A DNA stretch of 64,000 bases. Source: Phyto melanocephala (Eukaryota; Arthropoda; Insecta; Diptera; Rhinophoridae). Both the position numbers and the translations under genes were made by a program. The DNA lies in contig OW799237.1 in NCBI GenBank assembly GCA_941918925.1, forward strand, positions 90,493,015 to 90,557,014. The letters are read 5' to 3'. Positions 34,741 to 44,833 of the stretch are shown here, piece by piece. The notes under the pieces were generated by a model. The model saw nothing but the letters and a program-made list of their open reading frames with translations, searched no databases and had not been told where the DNA came from. Within the stretch, counting starts at the first letter, position 1, and every line of letters begins with the position of its first letter.

Positions 34741-37609
34741 CACCCCACGCACACCATGTTGGGCATGCGGGGGAATGCACTACATGAAGGACTGTCGTTT
34801 CACAAATCACAAATGCAAGCAATGCTCAAGAACCGGACACAAGGAAGGTTATTGTGGTTGTTTCCCCAACAAACAACCAAACAAGATAAGTACCTTTCAA
34901 AATCCAAATCGTGATAAGGCCTCTGTTAATGAAATTTCTGTAAATAGTATAGGCAGCATGCAATCAAAGCGCAAATTCATTACATTGCGCATAAACGGTG
35001 TAGATGCTACTCTACAGATCGACAGTGGGTCGGACATCACAATTATATCGAAGTCCTTGTGGGAGCATATTGGTAAGCCGGAATTATCAAAACCAACTTC
35101 AACCGCATACAATGCAGACAAGCATCGTCTCAACATAAACGGGCAATTCAATTGCGACATGAAGTTAGGAAACGTTATTAAAAGCGGCATATGCTACGTG
35201 ACCGACAACATAAATCTTATGGGTATAGATTTCATAGAAAAATTTAACCTATGGGACGTGCCATTGCGGAACGTATGTAACTCTATCACAAGAGAACAAA
35301 TGTCAACTCATCCAGTCGTATCGCGGTTCAAAAAACTGTTTAATGAAAGATTGGGGCTATGCGTCAAGACGAAGGTCAAGCTTCACCTCAAGCCTGACGC
35401 TAAACCCGTGTTCAAACCGAAGCGGCCAGTTGCATATGCAGTTTTACCGCTAGTGGATGAGGAATTGCAAAGGTTGCAAAATTTAAGAATTATTTCCCCC
35501 GTCGAATGCTCGGACTGGGCAGCACCCATCGTTGTTATAAAGAAAAAGGAGGGTAATGTACGAATTTGTGCAGATTACTCGACAGGTTTAAACGAGGCGC
35601 TCCAACCAAATCAGTTTCCGCTGCCTCTACCGGAATCTATTTTTGCAAAAATCGGGAAAGGAAAAATTTTCAGCCATATTGACCTCTCCGATGCTTTCTT
35701 GCAAGTCGAAGTCGAAGAAGACTCACGCAAGATACTTACTATCAACACTCACCGCGGACTTTTCACGTTCAATCGTTTACCTCCAGGCATAAAGTCAGCT
35801 CCAGGAGCGTTTCAACAAATTATGTCAATCATGGTCGATGATATAGATGGAGTTGCTGCATACATGGATGACATTATCGTCTCGGGCACTAACGAGGCAA
35901 ACCACGACGCAAATCTAACACGCGTTCTCGAGAGAATCGAAAGTTTCGGGTTTACACTTAAAATCGAAAAGTGTGAATTTGGCATGCGTTCTGTGCGATA
36001 CCTTGGTCAAATCATTGATAGAGACGGTATTCGTCCCGACCCAGAAAAAATTGAAGCCATAACGAACATGCCACCACCATCCAATTTAGCAACATTACAG
36101 TCATATCTGGGCGCTATCAATTATTACGACAAATATGTGCGGAAAATGCATGAGTTACGCCGCCCATTAGATATGCTGCTCCGCAAGGATACCGAATGGA
36201 ACTGGACGGAAGAGTGCCAGAAATCTTTTGACAAATTCAAAGAGATCCTTAAGTCCGATCTGCTTCTCACGCATTTTGACCCAAACGTAGACATTGTCGT
36301 AGCCGCTGATGCGTCAAATGCAGGCATAGGGGCATGTATATACCACAGGTACGACGACAGTTATATGAAGGCAATCAGCCATGCCTCAAGGTCATTGACA
36401 AAAGCTGAACAGGGCTATAGTCAAATAGAAAAAGAAGCGCTTGCCTTAGTATTCGCCGTAACCAAATTCCACAAATATATATATGGCCACAGATTCACTC
36501 TACAAACCGATCACAAACCCCTTTTATCGATTTTCGGCTCTAAGAAGGGCATTCCGGTGTATACAGCCAATCGGCTGCAGAGATGGGCACTCGCGCTCAA
36601 AATGTATGATTTCGACATCGAATATATATCAACCACAAATTTCGGCTATGCAGATGTACTTTCCCGGCTAATTAACAATCATATCAAACTAGATGAAGAA
36701 ATTGTAATTGCTTCAATTCAAGCAGAAGATGAAATCAGTCAAGTCCAAGATGACATCTTGCGCAAATTGCCAGTAACGCACAATATGGTTCAGAAAGCCA
36801 CCCAGCAATCAGCATTGTTACAGGGAATCATACAGCATGTTCAAGCCGGCTGGCCCGCAGCCGCCCAAATCGTTGACTCCGACATACGTTCCTTTTATAA
36901 ACATAAAGACGGCCTTTACGTTTTAAACGACTGCTTAATGTATGGAGAACGCATAATGATACCACGTAAGTACAGAAGTCGTATATTGCAACAGCTACAC
37001 AAAGGTCATCAAGGGATGCAGCGAATGAAAACAATCGCAAGAGGCTATGTTTTTTGGCCTGGTATGGAAACCCAGATCGAACAGTTAGTTAAAAACTGTG
37101 ATAAATGCGCCAGCGTTGCCAAATCACCGCCTAAAACGTTGCTTGAGTCATGGAACCCACCAGATGGACCATGGAAACGCTTACACGTTGATTATGCAGG
37201 TCCAATCGAAAGTACGTATTTCCTAGTGGTAATTGACGCATATTCAAAATGGCCAGAAGTTGTCGCAACAACTTCAACAACAGCAAGTAAAACAATTCAG
37301 TTACTACAAACTACTTTCGCAAGATTTGGTATTCCGCAAACTTTAGTTTCGGACAACGGCACGCAATTCGTTTCAGCCCAATTCAAATTATTTTGTGAGG
37401 AAAATGGAGTAGACCACATCCGAACTGCTCCGTATCACCCGCAGTCAAACGGTCAGGCGGAGAGGTTCGTTGATACCCTTAAGCGATCACTTCAAAAAAT
37501 CAGGGGGAAGGAGGACTACGGGATGCGCTCCAAGTGTTCTTGTGCACTTACCGTACTACGCCAAATCAACGCACGCCCATGCAGAAGTCCCCAGCCGACC
37601 TCATGCTAG
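34712..37609 (+). CDS. Pol polyprotein: zinc knuckles, protease, RT, RNase H, integrase core
   Basis: The frame is open from 34712; the first ATG, at 34775, falls inside the first zinc knuckle. Residues below count from that ATG (944 aa). Two knuckles, a CX2CX3HX4C (one residue short) and a canonical CX2CX4HX4C, lie around residues -6 to 27. Aspartic protease active site DSGSD at 83-87. Reverse transcriptase ~190-420 with YMDD at 363-366. RNase H acidic residues near D512 and D579. Integrase zinc finger H742, H745, C775, C778, then catalytic D806, D860, E896 (35 residues between the last two, DD35E). After about residue 909 the frame is lost and it ends at a TAG with unrelated residues. It resembles K02A2.6-like insect gypsy Pol proteins. 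Confidence 0.92.
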   Translation: MINCLTNSSNTPRTPCWACGGMHYMKDCRFTNHKCKQCSRTGHKEGYCGCFPNKQPNKISTFQNPNRDKASVNEISVNSIGSMQSKRKFITLRINGVDATLQIDSGSDITIISKSLWEHIGKPELSKPTSTAYNADKHRLNINGQFNCDMKLGNVIKSGICYVTDNINLMGIDFIEKFNLWDVPLRNVCNSITREQMSTHPVVSRFKKLFNERLGLCVKTKVKLHLKPDAKPVFKPKRPVAYAVLPLVDEELQRLQNLRIISPVECSDWAAPIVVIKKKEGNVRICADYSTGLNEALQPNQFPLPLPESIFAKIGKGKIFSHIDLSDAFLQVEVEEDSRKILTINTHRGLFTFNRLPPGIKSAPGAFQQIMSIMVDDIDGVAAYMDDIIVSGTNEANHDANLTRVLERIESFGFTLKIEKCEFGMRSVRYLGQIIDRDGIRPDPEKIEAITNMPPPSNLATLQSYLGAINYYDKYVRKMHELRRPLDMLLRKDTEWNWTEECQKSFDKFKEILKSDLLLTHFDPNVDIVVAADASNAGIGACIYHRYDDSYMKAISHASRSLTKAEQGYSQIEKEALALVFAVTKFHKYIYGHRFTLQTDHKPLLSIFGSKKGIPVYTANRLQRWALALKMYDFDIEYISTTNFGYADVLSRLINNHIKLDEEIVIASIQAEDEISQVQDDILRKLPVTHNMVQKATQQSALLQGIIQHVQAGWPAAAQIVDSDIRSFYKHKDGLYVLNDCLMYGERIMIPRKYRSRILQQLHKGHQGMQRMKTIARGYVFWPGMETQIEQLVKNCDKCASVAKSPPKTLLESWNPPDGPWKRLHVDYAGPIESTYFLVVIDAYSKWPEVVATTSTTASKTIQLLQTTFARFGIPQTLVSDNGTQFVSAQFKLFCEENGVDHIRTAPYHPQSNGQAERFVDTLKRSLQKIRGKEDYGMRSKCSCALTVLRQINARPCRSPQPTSC

Positions 37610-38094
37610 GATATAAAATAAAAACACCTTTGGACTTACTCAAACCCAGCAACGGTTATCAGGAAAGCGTATACAATAACAGTCAGCAGTCTCAAAATAA
37701 ACAATTCAATGAATATCACAACGCAAAACATCGTGAATTTTTAGTTGGAGATACCGTTGATGTCAAGGTTTACAATAATAACAAGTATAAATGGTCAACT
37801 GGCATAGTCAAAGAACGAATGGGTAAGGTAATGTACCGTGTGTTACTACATAATTCAGATAGGATCACAAGATCTCATGCCAACCAAATGCGATTGCGTC
37901 ACAAGCAGTTAAATGCTGAAGAGCCAAACGCAGAGCTACCTTTGGACATTTTATGTCACGATTCAACGCAGCAAGTGCTTCGGCAACTGCCGACATCACT
38001 CGATCAAGATAGTGAAAGAAACGTACCAACAATAACTCAAAGACCGGCCAGAGAGCGGAGACCCCCCCAAAGGTTCAGAGACTTCGTTTTCTGA
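37501..38094 (+). CDS. Integrase C-terminal part in a shifted frame
   Basis: Continues the integrase in the -1 frame relative to pol: FLCTYRTTPNQRTPMQKSPA, then a GPY/F-type domain with VGDTVDVKVY, KWSTGIVKERMGKVMYRVLL and SHANQMRLR. It ends with a basic, proline-rich tail and a TGA at 38092-38094, eight bases before the 3' LTR. The frame is changed between about 37490 and 37510, where A6 and G5 homopolymers lie. It has no chromodomain and no independent start, so it is a displaced C-terminus and not a separate gene. Confidence 0.88.
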   Translation, partial: QGEGGLRDALQVFLCTYRTTPNQRTPMQKSPADLMLGYKIKTPLDLLKPSNGYQESVYNNSQQSQNKQFNEYHNAKHREFLVGDTVDVKVYNNNKYKWSTGIVKERMGKVMYRVLLHNSDRITRSHANQMRLRHKQLNAEEPNAELPLDILCHDSTQQVLRQLPTSLDQDSERNVPTITQRPARERRPPQRFRDFVF

Positions 38095-38095
38095 T

Positions 38096-38103
38096 GGGGG
38101 AGG
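38096..38103 (+). other. Polypurine tract
   Basis: gggggagg lies directly against the 3' LTR, the expected plus-strand primer. Confidence 0.85.
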
Positions 38104-38275
38104 TGTTGGCATCCCTATTTTATACGAATGTCAGAGACCGAAAAATGAAAGACGAAGAGATTAGCGGTAGAGAATTAAGAAGTATTATAACCTTAAGTTT
38201 AGTTTTATTCCATTGCTTAATAAAATGAATTGAATTACAAGAAAGGTACTACGTTGTTTCATTTCAAACACAACA
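38104..38275 (+). repeat. 3' LTR, 172 bp
   Basis: Same 172 bases as 33611-33782 with no difference seen. It is followed by the second gattg target copy. Confidence 0.95.
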
Positions 38276-38280
38276 GATTG

Positions 38281-39125
38281 AATTAAATAAATAAAAAATA
38301 AATTGTCTAAGTGTAAAGAAATTTTCAATTATTTAATCACTTCTATAATTTTTTTACCATTCAATTATTTTTTTATTACCTTTAATATTGAGTAAGTAAT
38401 ATAGTGAGTTATGGAACTTTATTTGGCTTTAAAATAAATAAAAAAGTTCCATTTACTTTTTTTGTTCAAAATATTGCGAACAGAGCTATTATACATTGAA
38501 ATCAAAGTTTATCATCTCTTTTTTTTATGACAAGAGTGGTTGAGGTATAATGGGGTACAGAGTACTGAGAATGTTGTACTCGGAAATTCCTTTTATTTGT
38601 ATTAATCGTGCATATACATTCACACAAACACATTTACACAAGCCACACCCCTGCAGAAAATGTCTAATGTGACACAGTACTGATTCACTATTGACTCTGT
38701 CACCAGTACTATTGACCAATTGTACCCCAGACAATGTTCTTTCCTATAGACATTTAACATGCGCTTGTGATTGAAAATCCACTAGTGACGCTAGAACTAC
38801 TGACTAGGTTGTTTTTATGGGACCATATAGCGGTATTGGAAGCAGGTATTCACCAGTACATATTAGTAATTCTAATCCTCACTTTTGGTTATTTTACATA
38901 AAAATTATTTTAAATTAATCTCAACGATTACGGTTAGATACAGCGTTAGATAATATCACATCGTTAAACAGCTTAAATGGATTGTTCAATGTGCTATGTC
39001 AAGTGACTTTGTCTTTTTAAAACTACATTTCACTAAGATTTATGCAGTCCAGTTGAAGCCAAAAACACTATGTTATCATGTTCCTGTAACGAATACAGTT
39101 TACAGTCACAGCAGTTTTGGTCTTT
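38281..39125. other. AT-rich stretch, nothing identified
   Basis: Flank of the gypsy insertion. No other element recognised. Confidence 0.5.
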
Positions 39126-39128
39126 TAT

Positions 39129-39610
39129 TCAAAAAAGAAAGACCCAAACAAGGCGCCTGAAAAATCCACAGCGGACAGTTGCTTGTTGCGTGTGCATTTG
39201 TTTCTTATGGATTGCATGAGAATTTTCTGTGGCCCAAATTCTATTATTTTTTTTTTTTATGAAGCGCTTTAGCGGAGAGATGACTTTTTTCGAAAAATTG
39301 TCATTGACTTCACATTGCTTCATTACCTATTGAACGAGTTGCAGGCGCTTTCCATGGTCAGCTGGTTTGGGCTCTTTAAAAGTGTAGCTTTTATTTTTTC
39401 ATGAGACCGGTCATTACGTTGCTGCCCAAGATTCTTACTGTCCATAACCGACCCAGTTTCGCTAATTGTTTGAACACTCTTCGAATGGTTGACACACATT
39501 CTTGACGGTAAAATTACTCAAAGTTTACATGCCGACTTAGAATAACTTGCAAATTTTATTTAATAAATTTTCACAATTCTAAGGCGTTTTTCATTCGTAA
39601 GCCGCACCAT
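39129..39610 (-). pseudogene. Tc1/mariner-type transposase pseudogene
   Basis: An ATG at 39610 opens MVRLTNEKRLRIVKIY, a typical N-terminus of this insect transposase group, then a TAA. Shortly after, VSTIRRVFKQLAKLGR is the helix-turn-helix linker. After a deletion, NNRIWATENSHAIHKKQMHT and ATVRCGFFRR (39240-39140) match the segment that follows the first catalytic Asp (NKQNxRIWxxENPHxIHEKxxHxxxVTVWCGF). The DEAHF motif itself reads EKSHLS, so the catalytic Asp is lost. The D/E-containing C-terminal half is missing. Confidence 0.75.
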
Positions 39611-39614
39611 TTTC

Positions 39615-42115
39615 AATAGTTGAAATAAACATATGTTACCGCTGCCAAATTTCAGAGTTGCAACTTGCACAAACAAAATTACACTAAATTGCCAAATAGC
39701 ATTCTCACTGAGACACCTATTACATACACAAGTTGACAACTTTATTAAAACATCAGGAACAACCTGTTTAAGCAAGAATGTGAGGGAAATATTGTGACTG
39801 TCTTTAGATGACCATTAGAATTTTTCAAAATGTATTAACTTAAAATTAAATTAAAAATTTAGGGAATTAATTAATTTAAAAAAAATTAAAAATAAGATAA
39901 AAATTTGGTTCAATCGGTTACTTTAGATCATTTTTGGGTCGACGGACCACAATATAATTTAAATGGCATTTGGATATTAAATGAACTAAGTTGTTGACAG
40001 AAACAAGACAAGTATAGAATATTCCACCTTAAGAAAATTTTATTTTAATTAAATTGAATTAAAAATTATAACAAATCAGTTTGTAATAAGTCAAATTTTT
40101 AATACATATTTCAATTTGGGCATTTATTCTATATTCTTAAATAATGTCAATATTTAGGGAATAGATAACATAAATGATAGCAAATTTTTTTATACAATGC
40201 ATACATAGACAGTGCATAGAGAAAGGGAACCAAGGTAAAAATAGGTTTTGTTCAGGAGAGCCATTTTAAAGATTAAATGATTTTTCTATTTTTTAAAAAT
40301 TTTTCATAACGAAAAAAATAATTTTTCTGTAGTCTCGTAAAATCAATTTATTTTGTTAATTTAGTAGGGAAAAAAATGAAAATAAATAAGTTTTACCGTT
40401 AGGTCCCTTTCTATTAGAATCGTCGACTTCACTTTTATAAAACGAGCATATCTCTGGTAGGGAACACTTTTGGGGCATGGGATCGGTCTCACTCGAAAAA
40501 AAAATAAGTGAAAATTGTTTTTTTACCCTTAGGTCCCTTATACTTAAACTCAGCATTTGTTATCATTATAGAATGCTTTTAAGAAATTAAATAATTGCAG
40601 GTTAAGCAACCACAGATAATACAGTTCTCATCTTTCGGTATATTAATTTTATATTGAATTTATACTTTTTAAATAAAAAAAGTCTCGTCTTCGTTATGTG
40701 TTTGAAAAAATTTTATTTCATGCATTTAATTATGTATTAACAATTTTATTCACCAAGATTGAAATCAGTCTACGGCCTTTTGAAGCTTATACTTAGACTT
40801 AAATATTTTATGAATAGAAGAGTGTAAAAATAAAAACAGCAATTTTATTTATTTATTTATTTTTTTTTTCTTAATAATATTCGTTTTCGTTTTTTTCTTT
40901 CTCTCTTTTAGAAATATTTTCAACGTTGAGAAAATCACAAGAAACTGAACCAAGAGTCTAAATGGTCGCGATTATGTGTGTTTGAGTGCTTGTTTGACTG
41001 TGAAAAAGTTTAATTGAGTTTAGCGAGCCATTAGCACTAAAATTGTAATTAAAAACTTTTTTATGTTTATGTGCCAACAAACAGTCGTCGAATGATGTAA
41101 AAAAAAACGTAAAACAAAAACAAACAGTAAAATAGATCAAAGCAAAAATAATCATATAATTAAACATAAAACTGTTAATTACAATTTTTTTTTTATTGAA
41201 AATTGTACATGTTGAAAAAAGGCCAAACTTTTTAGCAAATAACACTGGAATTATGTGCCATAACAAGTATTCTCTTTAATTAGAATTCTGTGTGTTAGTG
41301 CAAACGTGTATTCAATTTAAAAATATACTTAGAAACAATTAATTATTATTTACTTCTTTTAACTTTTCAACAAAACACAAAATAGGTCAAACACTTTATT
41401 TGAAATTCTTCTGTCCTCAATATTTTGTTCTAGTTATAAGTCTAAGTATAGATATATTTTCATATACATATATTTTAAGTTCATAATAACAATAATTGAT
41501 GTTCTGTTTACAGAATGTGGTTTGTGCAAGTTAATTGAAAGTTGCCATAGCAAAACACATGCAAAGCTTTCGTTCGTCATTAGCGATTGTGTTCTGTAAA
41601 TAGCATAGTAATAACTCATTTAACCTTCTCTTCGTTTCCTTACTAAACTATAAATTCAAATGTTAAGTACCGAACAATGTTACACATTTGACACGGTCCA
41701 TTAGTGTTCAAAACTAATTGAATTAATGCTAAACTCAATTCAGAGCAGGAACAAAATAAGAAAAACTTTAAAGAAATAAGTAAAAATGTTTTTTTTTACT
41801 TTTTGTTAGAGAAAATACTTGAAATTGAAAGTGTACTTTAACAAAATTTTACATTCGAATATTTAAAAGCAAACTTCAAGGGCAATTGCACATTTTGGAG
41901 TATATATGTATACTCCATACTCTATGTACATACATAGATATAAGTAAGTTAGCTTGTGCTTACGTGTGTCAATCATTGAAGGGAGTTCAGTGTATATTTC
42001 CTATTTCCTTTTAGATTAAAAACAAACACTTCTGCCTTTTAGCATGAGTGGAATCACAACTAAGAAGCTTTCCCACTTTAAAAATTATATTGATGATCGT
42101 AATAAAAATTTCAAA
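39615..42115. other. Mostly AT-rich unassigned DNA
   Basis: A loosely duplicated phrase, ttaccSttaggtccctt, occurs at about 40394 and 40526 in a ~130-bp direct repeat. The rest has no recognised coding or TE structure; 40570-42000 may be unique host DNA. Confidence 0.4.
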
Positions 42116-42304
42116 ATACAGTCAAATCCCGATAATACGTAATCGCAAGAGACCGGCCATTTCTTACGAATTATAAGGGTTTTTGATTTAGCGGGGTTTC
42201 GATTTAACGGGGTTAAAATAAAATTAATACGAATTAACGGGGGTTTTCAATTTATTTGCTAAAACGATAAAAATAAACATAAACAAAAATTGTTAAAAAT
42301 AAAA

Positions 42305-42430
42305 TCTATATATATACAATTGAATCCCTTTTTCCCTTGGGCACGGCATCACGCGTGAATGGCTGGACCGATTTCACTAATTCTTTTTTGTTATATTTGT
42401 TATTATTAGGAGAAGGTTCTTATGTAAGAA

Positions 42431-42464
<34 letters not shown>

Positions 42465-43024
42465 TGTCACTGGCAGTAATATTCACGTAGTTGACATTAA
42501 AACAAAGATACGTAGTTATCATGCTCTTTGCAAATATATCGGTCGGAGTTAGCCTGCGGAGTTAGAATAAAAAATACCTACATAATTCATTAACCATTTC
42601 TTATTGTACTTTTCACATTGGTTTCTACAGGATAATTTGTACGGTGGTTTTTTCTGAAGTGTTTGTTAAACGGTTACAATTTCCAGTGCGGCTAGCATTT
42701 GCAATGTCGATAAATAAATCACAAGGGCAGTCGCTAAGTGTTTGTGGCATTAATCTTGAAAATTCATGTTTTTCACATGGCCAGTTATATGTCGCCTGTT
42801 CCCGTGTCGGAATACCAACAACACTATTTATATACGCGCCAGAAAAGAAGAAGAATATTGTGTATCATAAACCATTAGAATAATAAACACTTTGTTTTTG
42901 GAATAGTTTTGATTAATTAATATACCAACAGCAATACTTAATAAAGAAATTAACTTAATTCAGATAAAAAGGTAACAGATATTTCTTGATTATAGGGCGG
43001 TACGAAGTTCTCCGGGTCAGCTAG
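42305..43024 (+). mobile_element. Helitron, internally deleted, nested in the pogo element
   Basis: The 5' end is TC in tctatatatatacaattgaa. This is followed by the common subterminal ggcacggcatcacgcgtgaa and ggctggaccgatttcac. The 3' end is gggtcagctag followed by T. It sits between host A (42304) and T (43025), as Helitrons do, with no target duplication. A (TAA)n tract lies at about 42430-42463. Only the last part of the helicase remains; the Rep endonuclease is gone. Confidence 0.85.
42635..42883 (+). pseudogene. Helitron Pif1-like helicase C-terminus
   Basis: The open frame reads [60 protein letters not shown] and a short lysine-rich tail, ending in a TAA. This is the conserved C-terminal helicase block (motif V/VI region, with [11 protein letters not shown] and LYVACSRV) of the Helitron RepHel protein. 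The Walker A/B motifs and the Rep domain are absent. Function: helicase of rolling-circle transposition. This 70-residue piece is inactive. Confidence 0.85.
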
Positions 43025-43173
43025 TACAAAATAAATACATTAAATAAAATAGCCAATTCATTTATTTAGCGTTAAATACGTGTAATTTTAATAGCAAGCA
43101 AAAAACATTAAAATAAAAATACAACTGAAAAATTAATTTTCTTAACTTGAAATACATAATGTACATATTTACA

Positions 43174-43428
43174 TCATATAAAATTATTTTTTAAAAAAAT
43201 GTGTGCTTTGCATTTGTTCAGACTTTGCTCTCGGAGGTTGTCCAATGTATTTTCTATTTTTATAAAGGAATTAAAAATTTCTTCGTCCACAGTATGATTG
43301 GAGACATAAAATCTCAATTTATTAATTGCCAATTTTACATCTTTATTCGTCATTAAGGGAACTTCGTTGTTGCCATCATCGTCGTCGTCATCACTTTCTA
43401 AATTGTTATCCTTTAGCATTCTTTCCAT
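43174..43428 (-). pseudogene. pogo/Tigger transposase C-terminal fragment
   Basis: An 84-residue minus-strand ORF. An acidic run (SDDDDDDG) is followed by KDVKLAINKLRFYVSNHTVD, then EEIFNSFIKIENTLDNL and a terminal KCKAHIF. Acidic stretch, helical pair and xxKxxxI-FF-type end are characteristic of the C-terminus of Tigger/pogo (DDE_1) transposases. The DDE catalytic core and the CENPB-type DNA-binding domain are missing. Placement inside pogo-type terminal repeats supports the call. Confidence 0.65.
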
Positions 43429-43651
43429 GTTTCTGTTGTTTTTATTACAAATTATAAGTGGTAGTTAGAAAACAATTACGATTTATAAGAGGTAAAGAAG
43501 AATTTATTTGAAAAAAATACGAATTAGAGAGGGGACCAAAATGTATGGAAATTTTACGAATTAACGAGATTTTTGCAAGGGACCGACAGTTTATTACGAA
43601 TTCTCGGGAATTACGATTTATCGGGGTACGAATTATCGGGATTTGACTGTA

Positions 43652-44829
43652 TTTACTTCTTTTTTGTAATAAAATAAATGAAGAAACAAACTTCGTAATT
43701 AATTAAGTAATTTTCAGTACGAATTGAAATCTAAAGTACATTGCAGAATTTGATTGTAAAATACAATCAAGCGTTGTCAACTTTCAAATTTTAAAACTCA
43801 TCAAAACAGAGACTAAAGTGAATAATTTCTAAAAAATAATACAAAGAGTTTAAAATTGTTAACTTTTAATTTTAAAGAATGTACATATTTAAAATATCAA
43901 TTGTCAATGGAAATCGCTAGAGCGAGATAATCCAATGCTTTTTGTTGCGGAAAATCTCTTCAAAAAATCCTATAACATAAAGTGGATACAGCAGGTGGTA
44001 AAATGATGACGAAGTTATTTAATTTAGCTGCATATACAAATGGTTTTAACATTATCATGTCATTATAAATCATATATTTACATGAATATATTAATGAACT
44101 GCACTCCATTCTTAAAAGTGCTTAGAACTTATCTAAATTAGATGAAACGAATCCGATATCCTTTAAGATATGTAGCATGATTTTACATTAGTTGTGAGGC
44201 ACATCATTTATGACAAATTATTTTGAATATTTCACCTAGCACTACTTCTAAATTTTTATTTATTTTTTTTGCTAACATGAAAAGAAAATGTGGTTTCAAT
44301 AGCATAAGTGCAACTTCCAACACATGAAGAGAAACAATGAATTAAAAATCGCATATTTCTCGTAGAGGAGAAGTAATTTGGCCACCAAAATCGAGTAATT
44401 TTACAGACTATTTTCATTTTGGGGTTTTTTGAAACCGAAAGCATATAAACGTTAAAAAAAAGCATTGTCTGGCAGATTTATTGAAAAACGTGATTTAGAG
44501 TTTTAGTTAAAAAGCTTGCCGAGCAAGTAGGGGGGTCAAAACAATTAAAAACTAAAAATACACCTTTTATTTATTTCATCTGTTTTTACATTTTTCATTG
44601 CATCTTCATACAAACTGAAAACGTTTAACATTTCAATTAAGTTTTTTTCATTTATTCTATACGTCCGATCAGCTTGAGTCATTGCTTGAGAACATATTGA
44701 GTTTTCGTGAAAACATAACAAAATGGATATGCTTTATATAAACCATACATGATACCAGAAAACAAGTATAGGAATCGACAACAATATATTTAAGTAACAA
44801 TTTATAATAAAAAAATATAGAATTCTCTT
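43652..44829. other. AT-rich stretch, nothing identified
   Basis: No motif or paired ends noticed. Confidence 0.5.
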
Positions 44830-44833
44830 TTAA

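Larger units (their letters stand above)
33606..38280 (+). mobile_element. Ty3/gypsy LTR retrotransposon with target duplication
   Basis: A 4665-bp element (33611-38275) is flanked by the 5-bp target duplication gattg at 33606-33610 and 38276-38280. Order: LTR, primer-binding site, gag, zinc knuckles, protease, reverse transcriptase, RNase H, integrase, polypurine tract, LTR. The reading frame is broken at the gag/pol junction and again inside the integrase. There is no env-like ORF between the integrase end and the 3' LTR, so it is a retrotransposon, not an errantivirus. LTR identity implies recent insertion. Confidence 0.95.
42119..43649 (-). mobile_element. pogo/Tigger-like transposon with nested Helitron
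   Basis: The left end reads cagtcaaatcccgataat (42119) and the complement of the right end reads the same with one difference later. TA flanks both ends (42117-42118, 43650-43651). A CAGT...CCCGATAA terminus with TA duplication is diagnostic of the pogo/Tigger group. The inner inverted repeats continue with the rich tacgaattaacggg phrases. The native element is about 811 bp once the 720-bp Helitron is removed, so it is internally deleted. It retains the C-terminal transposase end at 43174-43428. Confidence 0.85.

Noticed and set aside
38095..38103. Possible env gene of an errantivirus
   Set aside because: Only nine bases separate the integrase stop and the 3' LTR, so there is no room for env.
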